A stretch of 30,505 bases of DNA from Spirochaetaceae bacterium UBA6243 (lineage in GTDB: Bacteria > Spirochaetota > Spirochaetia > Treponematales > Rectinemataceae): assembly GCA_002441395.1 (NCBI GenBank), contig DJVZ01000011.1, forward strand, positions 1 to 30,505, read 5' to 3'. A program made the position numbers and the translations under genes. Positions 24,760 to 30,505 of this stretch are shown in pieces (position 1 is the first letter of the stretch; each line of letters opens with the position of its first letter). The notes beneath the pieces are model-generated. The model searched no databases and had not been told where the DNA came from. It saw nothing but the letters and a program-made list of their open reading frames with translations.

Positions 24760-25623
24760 TTACTTACTGGCACGATCCTCAAGCCTGAATACCGTCACTT
24801 TATTGTTTCCTCCCGCCGCCTTCTCCTGTGACGTGGCACGAATTATCCCATAGATAACGCCTCTGTCGCTTCTATCCCAGGCAATACCCTGTCCGCGGAT
24901 GTTCATAGGCAACACGGCGACCAACTCGAGGATAGAACCCTCACTCGGCAGACGCATTTTGTAAATCTCGGCTGGATCATGACCAGACAGGTAGAGATAG
25001 CCGTCGGGGCCCCACGAGCCGCCTGAATTGCTCATGTCTTCGAATCGGTCCAAAATGGATTTAGGCAGGACCCATGATTCCTCGTAGGCCCAATCGGCGC
25101 TGAATTTGACCATTTGGGTTGCAGCCTTATATCCATAAGGAGTCTTCCCCGGACCATAGAGTTTGTCATAATTGGCGAAAGTGGCCCACCAGTGGCCGTC
25201 ATAGAAATCGACCCAGGTAAGAGAGCCCCAGTTGATTCCGAAGCTGTGGTTTCCGATGTGCTTCATGGTATTGGCGTCCCAAATCTCGACGGAGCTCGTC
25301 ATCGGCCACTGACTGTAGTTGGAATGAGGACAATATATTTTCCCATCGAGAATCGTTGCTCCATCCAAATGAATTATGGAACCATTTTTCTCTCCCTGCC
25401 ATCTATCAATCAGGGCCCCGGTTTTTTTGTCGTATTTCGCGATTGTCTGGTTGTCGACTGCGTAGAAGTACTTGTCGTCGACGCCGACTCCCTGATTCGC
25501 TTCAGAAATGACGAATTCTCCGATCTGCTTCAAAACCGGTTCCGCCATTGCAGGTTTCACGGCTGCAACCGATACAATGCAGCATACCAAGACCGTTAAA
25601 AAGATGCTAAAAGAACGCTTCAT
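24760..25623 (-). CDS. Secreted propeller-like protein of unknown function
   Basis: A 287-residue exported protein. The signal peptide MKRSFSIFLTVLVCCIVSVA leads to a likely AMA-E cleavage site near residue 26; there is no lipobox at the cleavage point. The mature part alternates short beta-strand segments such as YFYAVDNQTIAKYDKKTGALI, GKIYCPHSNYSQWPMTSSVEI, WDANTMKHIGNHSF, GYLYLSGHDPAEIYKMRL and GVIYGIIRATSQEK. These resemble blades of a six- or seven-bladed beta-propeller of the SMP-30/NHL/quinoprotein kind, but no repeat is sharp enough to name a family. I chose ATG 25623 with AGGAGAAG upstream. It follows the symporter gene on the same strand, separated by 248 bp with a terminator, so it is likely a separate transcript. 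Function unknown; a periplasmic ligand-binding or lactonase-like role is possible. Confidence 0.75.
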   Translation of the reverse strand: MKRSFSIFLTVLVCCIVSVAAVKPAMAEPVLKQIGEFVISEANQGVGVDDKYFYAVDNQTIAKYDKKTGALIDRWQGEKNGSIIHLDGATILDGKIYCPHSNYSQWPMTSSVEIWDANTMKHIGNHSFGINWGSLTWVDFYDGHWWATFANYDKLYGPGKTPYGYKAATQMVKFSADWAYEESWVLPKSILDRFEDMSNSGGSWGPDGYLYLSGHDPAEIYKMRLPSEGSILELVAVLPMNIRGQGIAWDRSDRGVIYGIIRATSQEKAAGGNNKVTVFRLEDRASK

Positions 25624-25801
25624 GGACTTCTCCTTTGCATAGCTTCTTTTGTCCTGCGGGGACTCGCCGCTTTCCTTCCGGCAGCCATGCACTACGAGGA
25701 GTGTAGTCGTAGCATTTTCACTTACCGATAAGATTGAATAAAATCTCTATTAATACGGGGGCTAGAAGCATTGTCCTGGTTTTTGCCACTGAGAATGCAA
25801 A

Positions 25802-25824
25802 GGGCGCCCCACTGAGGGACGCCC
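25802..25824 (-). terminator. Intrinsic terminator of the symporter gene
   Basis: On the minus strand GGGCGTCCC and GGGGCGCCC pair over 9 bp (one G-U) around the 5-nt loop TCAGT, followed by TTT. It begins 48 bp beyond the symporter stop. The stem is strong but the U-run is short, so termination may be incomplete. Confidence 0.65.
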
Positions 25825-25871
25825 CTCGCATTTCAGCTTGCTAAAATTGACTCTAAGAACACTGAGCTATT

Positions 25872-27179
25872 CTATTTCCATTTTGACATGTCGAGTTCTT
25901 TCTCAGTCTTGGCGACAATCGAAGAGCCAACCAGATCGCCAGTGACATTCAAGCTCGTCCGCCCCATGTCGAGCAGGGCGTCTATGCCGAGGATCATCGC
26001 ATATGCGGAGGCGACCGAAGACCCTTCGGTAATCTTGAGTCCTATCGACTCGAGCACCATGATCAGCATAATCGCGCCAGCACCGGGGACTCCCGCGGTT
26101 CCGATGCTCGCCAGCGTCGCGGTGATTATAACCGTCAGCTGCTGGTTCAGCGTAAGTGGCTGGTTCGTCGCAAAACCGATGAACATCGCGCAGACACCGA
26201 GGTAGATCGCGGTGCCGTCCATGTTGATGGTCGCGCCGAGAGGCAGCGTAAACGACCCTATCGTGCGGGGCACCCCAAGATTTTCTTCGCTGCAGCGCAT
26301 GGTGACCGGCAGCGTGCCGCTCGATGAACGAGTGACAAACGCCGTGATCATCGCCTCGTTCGCGCCCTTCAGGAATTTGCCGAATCCCAGCTTATAGACC
26401 GATAGAATCCCTCCATACGTGACCACGAGGTGCACAATAAGTCCTATGTACACGGCCAGCGTCACCATGAGCAACGGTCCGATCGCTTTTGGCCCTTGCT
26501 GGGCGAACACTTGTGCGATGAGGACAAAAACACCTATCGGTGCATACTGCATGATGCCGCGCACGACTTTGTACATTGTCTCGGCCGCCGCGTTGACACA
26601 ATCGAGCAATACTGCTCCGGATTTCGCGAGCGCCTGCTGTTTCGAATCCTTGATGTAGGAAAGACCAATGCCGAAGACTACCGAAAAGAAGATAATCGGC
26701 AGCACATCACCCTTCATGATGGATTCGAAGGGATTGGTAGGCACAATGTTGAGGAGAATCTGGGCGATTGTCGGGGGAGCAGCCTGTTTTCCTTGCACCG
26801 CAGCATCTCCGATAATGTTGAACCCTGCGCCGGGCTGGAAAATATTGGCAGAAACCAGTCCTATAATCACCGCAAAGGCGCTGGTCAACAGATAGTAGAC
26901 CAGTATCTTTATGCCTACTCTTCCCAGCCTCGAGGGCGCGATGCTCGCGGCTCCGGCGATGAGCGAAAACAGAACTACCGGCACCACAATCATTTTGAGC
27001 AGCCTGATGAACAGGTCCCCAAAGAATCTTGAATTGTCGACAAAAGGCTTTACCGAGGAAGGAAAAAATCCGAGTATGATGCCGACAATCGCGCCCAATA
27101 CAAGGCCGATCAGTATCCGCGCCAGCAGATTGGTCTTGAAATACCAATCAAAGGCACCCCGTTTCTTTTTTTCAGCCAT
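25872..27179 (-). CDS. Dicarboxylate/amino acid:cation symporter (DAACS, GltP/GltT type)
   Basis: A 435-residue membrane protein of the DAACS family, which imports glutamate, aspartate, serine or C4-dicarboxylates with Na+ or H+. The N-terminus has NLLARILIGLVLGAIVGIILG and FIRLLKMIVVPVVLFSLIAGAASI. The transport core shows the re-entrant loop TRSSSGTLPVTMRCSEENLG (SSS[AG]TLP), TLPLGATINMDGTAIYLGV (NMDGT), the second re-entrant loop ASIGTAGVPGAGAIML, and GIDALLDMGRTSLNVTGDLVGS. ATG 27179 follows AAGGAGG and begins MAEKKKRGAFDWYFKTN; the upstream in-frame ATG at 27233 falls beyond the predicted promoter. It is divergent from the aspartate/glutamate-racemase-family gene, which suggests a shared amino-acid or dicarboxylate substrate. 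Confidence 0.93.
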   Translation of the reverse strand: MAEKKKRGAFDWYFKTNLLARILIGLVLGAIVGIILGFFPSSVKPFVDNSRFFGDLFIRLLKMIVVPVVLFSLIAGAASIAPSRLGRVGIKILVYYLLTSAFAVIIGLVSANIFQPGAGFNIIGDAAVQGKQAAPPTIAQILLNIVPTNPFESIMKGDVLPIIFFSVVFGIGLSYIKDSKQQALAKSGAVLLDCVNAAAETMYKVVRGIMQYAPIGVFVLIAQVFAQQGPKAIGPLLMVTLAVYIGLIVHLVVTYGGILSVYKLGFGKFLKGANEAMITAFVTRSSSGTLPVTMRCSEENLGVPRTIGSFTLPLGATINMDGTAIYLGVCAMFIGFATNQPLTLNQQLTVIITATLASIGTAGVPGAGAIMLIMVLESIGLKITEGSSVASAYAMILGIDALLDMGRTSLNVTGDLVGSSIVAKTEKELDMSKWK

Positions 27180-27220
27180 GCAGAACCTCCTTGCTCTACG
27201 AGTGCACGTGAAGCGATAAA

Positions 27221-27249
27221 AGTATGAATCCAATTTTACCCGCCGGCAA
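27221..27249 (-). promoter_or_regulatory. Predicted promoter of the symporter gene
   Basis: TTGCCG (27244-27249), a 17-nt spacer and CATACT (27221-27226) on the minus strand each match the sigma-70 consensus at 4 of 6 positions. The start would be near 27214, with a 35-nt leader containing the AAGGAGG site. Confidence 0.45.
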
Positions 27250-27257
27250 GGGCAAAA

Positions 27258-27285
27258 ATCTCGACTATTACATGAGAGATCTCGA
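27258..27285. repeat. Direct repeat ATCTCGA, 21-bp period, in a divergent control region
   Basis: ATCTCGA occurs at 27258-27264 and 27279-27285, two helical turns apart, upstream of the symporter -35 and of the racemase -10 box. It could bind a dimeric regulator, but chance is not excluded for a 7-bp element. Confidence 0.3.
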
Positions 27286-27308
27286 GACCATATGTACGGA
27301 GCCTGTTG

Positions 27309-27319
27309 TGGTATATAAT
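27309..27319 (+). promoter_or_regulatory. Extended -10 promoter directly in front of the racemase-family gene
   Basis: TGGTATATAAT contains a TGn-extended TATATA and a perfect TATAAT (27314-27319). It ends 6 nt before the ATG at 27326, so transcription would start at or within a few bases of the start codon. No convincing -35 box is seen. Confidence 0.55.
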
Positions 27320-27325
27320 AGTGCC

Positions 27326-28039
27326 ATGGGAAATGGCGTCATTGGTGTTCTGGGCGGGATGGGGCCGGATGCGACGGCAGCTTTTTTTTCTATGCTTGTG
27401 CGGCTTGACGTCGCCGGATCAGATCAAGACCATGTGCACATTATCGTGGAGTCCGACCCATCGATCCCTGATCGAACCAGATGTCTTCTGGAAGGTGGGC
27501 CAGATCCTCTGCCGGCAATGCTCGCTTCGGCCCGAAGGCTGGTCGCGGCAGGCGCAGATATTGTGGGAATACCGTGCATGACAGCGCATGCCTTTCTGCC
27601 CCGCCTTCGCCGGAACTGCACTCTGCCCATACTCTCCGCATTCGAAGAAGCCCGCAAAGCCCTCGATGCATTTTCGCCGCCAATTCGAAGCCTGGGCATT
27701 CTCGGCACCATGGGTACGCGGCGTGCCAGACTCTTCGAAACGACCATGCCGGATAAGACCATACTCTGGCCAAGTGAAGAAGATCATCGCTCCCTGGTCA
27801 TGGAAGCGATCTACGGCACCCATGGCATCAAGGCAGGCAACCTCGGCGACGAACCACAGCGCCTCCTCGTCAAAGCGGCGCATCTGCTCATTGACCGGGG
27901 AGCCCAGGCGATTGTCGCCGGCTGCACGGAAGTGCCTTTGGTGCTTTCTCAGAAAGACTTCGACATTCCATTCATAGATCCCATGCATTTCCTTGCGCGC
28001 GCTCTTATTGCGGCCGCCAGAAAAGGAGTACCAGAATGA
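27326..28039 (+). CDS. Aspartate/glutamate racemase family protein
   Basis: A 237-residue member of the cofactor-independent Asp/Glu/hydantoin racemase family. It opens MGNGVIGVLGGMGPDATAAFF and has both catalytic cysteines: Cys 84 in GIPCMTAHAF and Cys 200 in AGCTEVPLVL. The first motif is usually PC-N-TAH; here Met replaces Asn. Also visible are LGILGTMGT and GNLGDEPQRLLVKAA. It would racemise aspartate or glutamate, or act on a related acid. I chose ATG 27326 because the family starts there and a TATAAT box ends 6 nt upstream; an in-frame ATG at 27224 lies in the divergent promoter region. No Shine-Dalgarno precedes 27326, hence probably a leaderless mRNA. Its stop overlaps the cupin start by 4 bp. 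Confidence 0.85.
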   Translation: MGNGVIGVLGGMGPDATAAFFSMLVRLDVAGSDQDHVHIIVESDPSIPDRTRCLLEGGPDPLPAMLASARRLVAAGADIVGIPCMTAHAFLPRLRRNCTLPILSAFEEARKALDAFSPPIRSLGILGTMGTRRARLFETTMPDKTILWPSEEDHRSLVMEAIYGTHGIKAGNLGDEPQRLLVKAAHLLIDRGAQAIVAGCTEVPLVLSQKDFDIPFIDPMHFLARALIAAARKGVPE

Positions 28040-28383
28040 TCATCAAGGCAAGTGAAAGAGTATTTGAAACCAGACATGAAATGCGAGGGGGAAAGGGCGA
28101 GGTGAGCTTGGCCCAGCTTCCAGGCGATGCGCTTGCTCCGCATCTGCGCCTTCTCTCCGAACTCACCATTCCACCTGGGGCGGGAATCGGCACACACGCC
28201 CACAGTGGTGAAACAGAATATTTTTATATATTGGAAGGAATTGGCACTGTAAACGATGATGGTGCCATCGCAAAGGCACAGCCCGGCGATGTGGTCGTCA
28301 CTGGCGGCGGGGCGATTCATAATATTGAAAATCATACCAACGCGCCTCTGCGCCTCATTGCAGTCATCGTCACCGAAGCATAG
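28036..28383 (+). CDS. Small single-domain cupin protein
   Basis: A 115-residue cupin. Motif 1 is GTHAHSGETEYFYILEG (metal ligands His 54, His 56, Glu 61) and motif 2 is GDVVVTGGGAIHNIEN with His 95, so a complete 3-His/1-Glu metal site can be built. Such small cupins act as isomerases, epimerases, dioxygenases or simple metal-dependent ligand sensors. It is translationally coupled to the racemase-family gene (ATGA overlap) and precedes a Rieske oxygenase gene by 28 bp, indicating an operon of three. The substrate is unknown; the context suggests an organic or amino acid. Confidence 0.85.
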   Translation: MIIKASERVFETRHEMRGGKGEVSLAQLPGDALAPHLRLLSELTIPPGAGIGTHAHSGETEYFYILEGIGTVNDDGAIAKAQPGDVVVTGGGAIHNIENHTNAPLRLIAVIVTEA

Positions 28384-28411
28384 TCAGAAGCCAAACCCCA
28401 GGAGCCTTCTT

Positions 28412-29431
28412 ATGATCCCAAACCAATGGTATGTTGTTGCATCTTCCAATGAGGTCAGTATTAGGCCTGTCGGCATGACCCGGTTTGGGGAAAAGCTTGT
28501 GCTCTACCGGACATCCAGCCGTTTTCTTGTCTGCCTTTCCGATCGATGCTGCCATCGCGGAGCCGCGCTTTCGAAGGGAAAAGTCTGCAATGGTGATCAG
28601 ATTCAGTGCCCTTTCCACGGTCTCGAGTATGACCCCTCCGGCAAATGCACCGTGATTCCGGCGAACGGCAGGTCGTCGCCCGTCCCTTCAAATTTCAAAG
28701 TACGATCCTGGCCTGTATATGAAGCTCATGGATTTATCTGGGTCTGGTATGGGACCGACCTGCCTGTTCCCGAGATTCCCGAGTTCTTCGACGATATTCC
28801 TGACGGGGCCCGATATGCCACCGTCGCAGATCACTGGAAAGCCCACTACTCCCGAGTCATTGAAAATCAGCTGGATTGCGTGCACTTGCCCTTTATACAT
28901 CACAATACAATAGGCAAGGGAAATCGAACTCTTGTAAACGGCCCCGCGGTTGAATGGATTTCCGATCACAAGTTCTTCATGTATGTGTACAATGAAGTCG
29001 ATCAGGGGCAAAAACCCAAAAAGCCCAATGAAGTGTCCGTGCCCTCGCCCAGCGGCTATAAGATCGAATTTCTCTATCCTAATCTCTGGGAAAATCGGAT
29101 TGCCGACAAAGTGCGCGTACTGGCGGCCTTTGTGCCTGTCGATGATGAAAACACCCTCCTCTACCTCCGGTTTTACCAGGCATTCGCCCGCATACCTCTT
29201 ATTGGCAATCTTGTTGCGCGCGCGGCAATGCCGTTCAATGTCTATGTGGCACACCAAGACCGTCGTGTCGTTCAAACACAGGAGCCCAAAGCCTCGGCCC
29301 TCAAAATCGGAGAGAATCTCTTTCAGGGGGACTTCCCTATCCTTGAATACCGCAGAAGACGCCAGGAGTTGCAAGATAAGGGCCGGGGCTGGGGCCCCTT
29401 GAAACACCTCGGTCGCCCTTCCAGAAATTGA
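28412..29431 (+). CDS. Rieske non-haem iron oxygenase, alpha-subunit type
   Basis: A 339-residue oxygenase. The N-terminal Rieske [2Fe-2S] domain has CCHRGAAL (Cys 46, His 48) and CPFHGLEYD (Cys 66, His 69). The C-terminal catalytic domain has ENQLDCVHLPFIHHNT, giving the bridging Asp 155 and iron ligands His 158 and His 163. Members use O2 and electrons from a reductase to hydroxylate or demethylate aromatic and other substrates (VanA-like and related short single-component types). No reductase or ferredoxin gene is visible nearby. AGGAG at 28400-28404 supports ATG 28412; the frame is open further upstream inside the cupin gene. An O2-dependent enzyme is unexpected beside otherwise fermentative functions. 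Confidence 0.9.
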   Translation: MIPNQWYVVASSNEVSIRPVGMTRFGEKLVLYRTSSRFLVCLSDRCCHRGAALSKGKVCNGDQIQCPFHGLEYDPSGKCTVIPANGRSSPVPSNFKVRSWPVYEAHGFIWVWYGTDLPVPEIPEFFDDIPDGARYATVADHWKAHYSRVIENQLDCVHLPFIHHNTIGKGNRTLVNGPAVEWISDHKFFMYVYNEVDQGQKPKKPNEVSVPSPSGYKIEFLYPNLWENRIADKVRVLAAFVPVDDENTLLYLRFYQAFARIPLIGNLVARAAMPFNVYVAHQDRRVVQTQEPKASALKIGENLFQGDFPILEYRRRRQELQDKGRGWGPLKHLGRPSRN

Positions 29432-29460
29432 ACGACGCCGCTTTTCCTGCATGATACCCG

Positions 29461-29489
29461 TTTACTCACTCGGTCTTTTCTCATATAGT
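29461..29489 (+). promoter_or_regulatory. Predicted promoter immediately upstream of the E2-like gene
   Basis: TTTACT (29461-29466), a 17-nt spacer and TATAGT (29484-29489). The -10 box ends 9 nt before the ATG at 29499, predicting a leader of only 1-4 nt. Confidence 0.5.
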
Positions 29490-29498
29490 AGAGCCGCT

Positions 29499-30368
29499 AT
29501 GTTATTCCGAGATCGTTGTGATGGCACACGCGTAACTGGTCAGCACGCACTCAATGCGCTCATGCCTTACATGATGCGTGGCCGGAATGAATCCGCTGTC
29601 TATTACGAAAAAGAAATAAACATTGAGAACGCTCTCGCATATCTCAAGGCTCTGAAAATGACTCAAGAGGAGAAAGCAGATCAGGATCGCTTTACGCTTT
29701 TTGGACTGATTATCACCTCGGCGCTGAAAACCATGGCACTGTATCCCCGCCTCAACCGTTTTATTCACAGAAGGGCCCTGTATCAACGGAAACATATGAC
29801 CTTCTCTTTTATTGTCAAGCAAAGCTTCGATCCTGATGCGCCCGAAGTCAATGCCAAGATATTTTTCGAGCCCGATGATTCATTTCAGACAGTGAGTTCG
29901 AAGATCAACGCCGCCATTCTCGATGCGCGAGAGCATGGGGAAGGCGACGGAGAACGATTTGCGAATATCTTCCATAAGATTCCCGGCGGCAAGGCTATAT
30001 TAATGGCACTATATCGCTTTCTCGAGCATTTCAACATCGCTCCATGGAGCCTCATAAGGATGGACCCCCTCTATTCGAGCATCTATTTTGCGAACCTGGG
30101 CTCGATCGGCCTCAATGCGCCCTATCATCACCTCTATGAATGGGGGAATACAAGTATTTTCATGGTCATCGGCAAAATGTTCTCCAAGGAACTCTGGCAT
30201 GGCGGCGTCCGGACAAGACAGCGGTACATCGACGTGAGACTTACGCTCGACGAACGCATCGCCGATGGCTATATCTTCGCCGAGGCGGCGTCGGCATTCT
30301 ATCGCATGCTCTCCAATCCCAAACTGCTTGAATTGCCTCTGGACATGCTGAGAAACGCCCTCGGCTGA
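29499..30368 (+). CDS. Stand-alone E2-catalytic-domain-like protein lacking the active-site His
   Basis: A 289-residue protein with the fold signatures of 2-oxoacid dehydrogenase acyltransferase (also shared with chloramphenicol acetyltransferase) but no lipoyl or subunit-binding domain. Visible blocks are INIENALAYLKALK, FTLFGLIITSALKTMALYPRLNRFI, SIYFANLGSIGLNAPYHHLYEWGN (compare TNLGSIG in E2) and RLTLDERIADGYIFAEAASAF. In true E2 the last block reads DHRxxDG; here the His is Glu 252 while Asp 256 and Gly are kept, so normal acyltransfer is unlikely. It may be a pseudo-enzyme or have another reaction. ATG 29499 is preferred because the TATAGT box ends 9 nt upstream; ATG 29451 is the alternative. 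Neither has an SD. It is 67 bp after the Rieske gene. Confidence 0.75.
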   Translation: MLFRDRCDGTRVTGQHALNALMPYMMRGRNESAVYYEKEINIENALAYLKALKMTQEEKADQDRFTLFGLIITSALKTMALYPRLNRFIHRRALYQRKHMTFSFIVKQSFDPDAPEVNAKIFFEPDDSFQTVSSKINAAILDAREHGEGDGERFANIFHKIPGGKAILMALYRFLEHFNIAPWSLIRMDPLYSSIYFANLGSIGLNAPYHHLYEWGNTSIFMVIGKMFSKELWHGGVRTRQRYIDVRLTLDERIADGYIFAEAASAFYRMLSNPKLLELPLDMLRNALG

Positions 30369-30377
30369 ATTCTGTTC

Positions 30378-30505
30378 TCAGCCGGCCTTCCCCGATGCAC
30401 CCTCAGCTGCGGCGCCACAACTCCCCCCGTCAGCCGAGCCCGAAGAGGAGCTCGAATTATCGGTCGAAGAATTGGTCTTTTTCGTTCCTGTCGATGCAGA
30501 TTGGG
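30378..30505 (-). CDS. C-terminal fragment of a low-complexity protein, possibly FmdB-type zinc ribbon
   Basis: A minus-strand reading frame enters from the right edge and stops at 30378-30380 after 41 visible residues. These are rich in Ser, Gly, Ala and Thr: STGTKKTNSSTDNSSSSSG, then GGSCGAAAEG. This kind of Ser/Gly/Cys tail is typical of the C-terminus of small FmdB-family regulatory zinc-ribbon proteins, whose CxxC ribbon would lie outside the window. It converges on the E2-like gene with 9 bp between stops. Composition alone cannot prove the identity or even that it is coding. Confidence 0.4.
   Translation of the reverse strand, partial: QSASTGTKKTNSSTDNSSSSSGSADGGSCGAAAEGASGKAG

Noticed and set aside
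27224..27325. 34-residue N-terminal extension of the racemase-family protein from ATG 27224
   Set aside because: It has no family similarity or SD, it overlaps the predicted symporter promoter, and a TATAAT box lies within it just before the conserved start.
1..30505. CRISPR arrays, tRNA/rRNA genes, insertion sequences, integrase or attachment sites
   Set aside because: None was seen on reading both strands; no repeated spacer-like units, tRNA cloverleaf consensus or transposase frames are present.

Overview
The window looks like a chromosomal catabolic region of a fermentative, probably Gram-negative-type bacterium. A spirochaete-like organism (Treponema/Spirochaeta/Sphaerochaeta relatives) is my best guess from gene style, but no rRNA or other phylogenetic marker is present, so this is tentative. 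The secreted proteins carry type I signal peptides without an evident lipobox, which fits a periplasm and hence a diderm cell. I see no tRNA, rRNA, CRISPR array, insertion sequence or phage gene.

Region 1 (1-7807, minus strand) is one long L-fucose operon. In transcription order it encodes an RbsA/MglA-type sugar ABC ATPase, permease and periplasmic binding protein, then a PfkB kinase, the fucose mutarotase FucU, an AEC-family carrier, a LacI-type repressor and L-fucose isomerase FucI (cut by the left edge). Its promoter at about 7853-7881 has a perfect TTGACA box. It is flanked by two LacI-type operators whose centres are 64 bp apart, close to six helical turns. The binding-protein cistron is bracketed by two strong RNA hairpins.

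Region 2 (8025-20634, plus strand) is transcribed divergently from the same 217-bp control region. It starts with a DeoR-type regulator, followed by a complete 2-oxoacid/acetoin-dehydrogenase-type complex (E2, E3, and an 818-residue fused and enlarged E1). After these come a PHP-domain protein, a SrlD-like short-chain dehydrogenase with an unrecognised 130-residue N-terminal part, an FGGY kinase, a SorE/YggP-like L-sorbose-1-phosphate reductase homologue, and a YqhD/BDH-type alcohol dehydrogenase. The close spacing suggests one operon. Read together with region 1, the set suggests an undescribed aldolase-free route for a 6-deoxyhexose: isomerise, phosphorylate at C1, reduce C2, oxidise C5 to a 1-deoxyketose phosphate, and split that acetoin-like ketone into acetyl-CoA plus a tetrose phosphate. 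This is a hypothesis.

Region 3 (20737-24683) holds argG-argH on the minus strand and, divergent from argG, a FruK/LacC-like PfkB kinase with an N-terminal extension.

Region 4 (24760-30368) holds a secreted propeller-like protein of unknown role and a dicarboxylate/amino-acid:cation symporter (both minus). A plus-strand group follows: an aspartate/glutamate-racemase-family protein (possibly leaderless), a small cupin, a Rieske non-haem iron oxygenase, and a stand-alone E2-catalytic-fold protein whose active-site His is replaced by Glu. The right edge carries the low-complexity C-terminus of a minus-strand protein, possibly FmdB-like. By eye, regions 1-3 are GC-rich, while region 4 and the intergenic spacers are less so.
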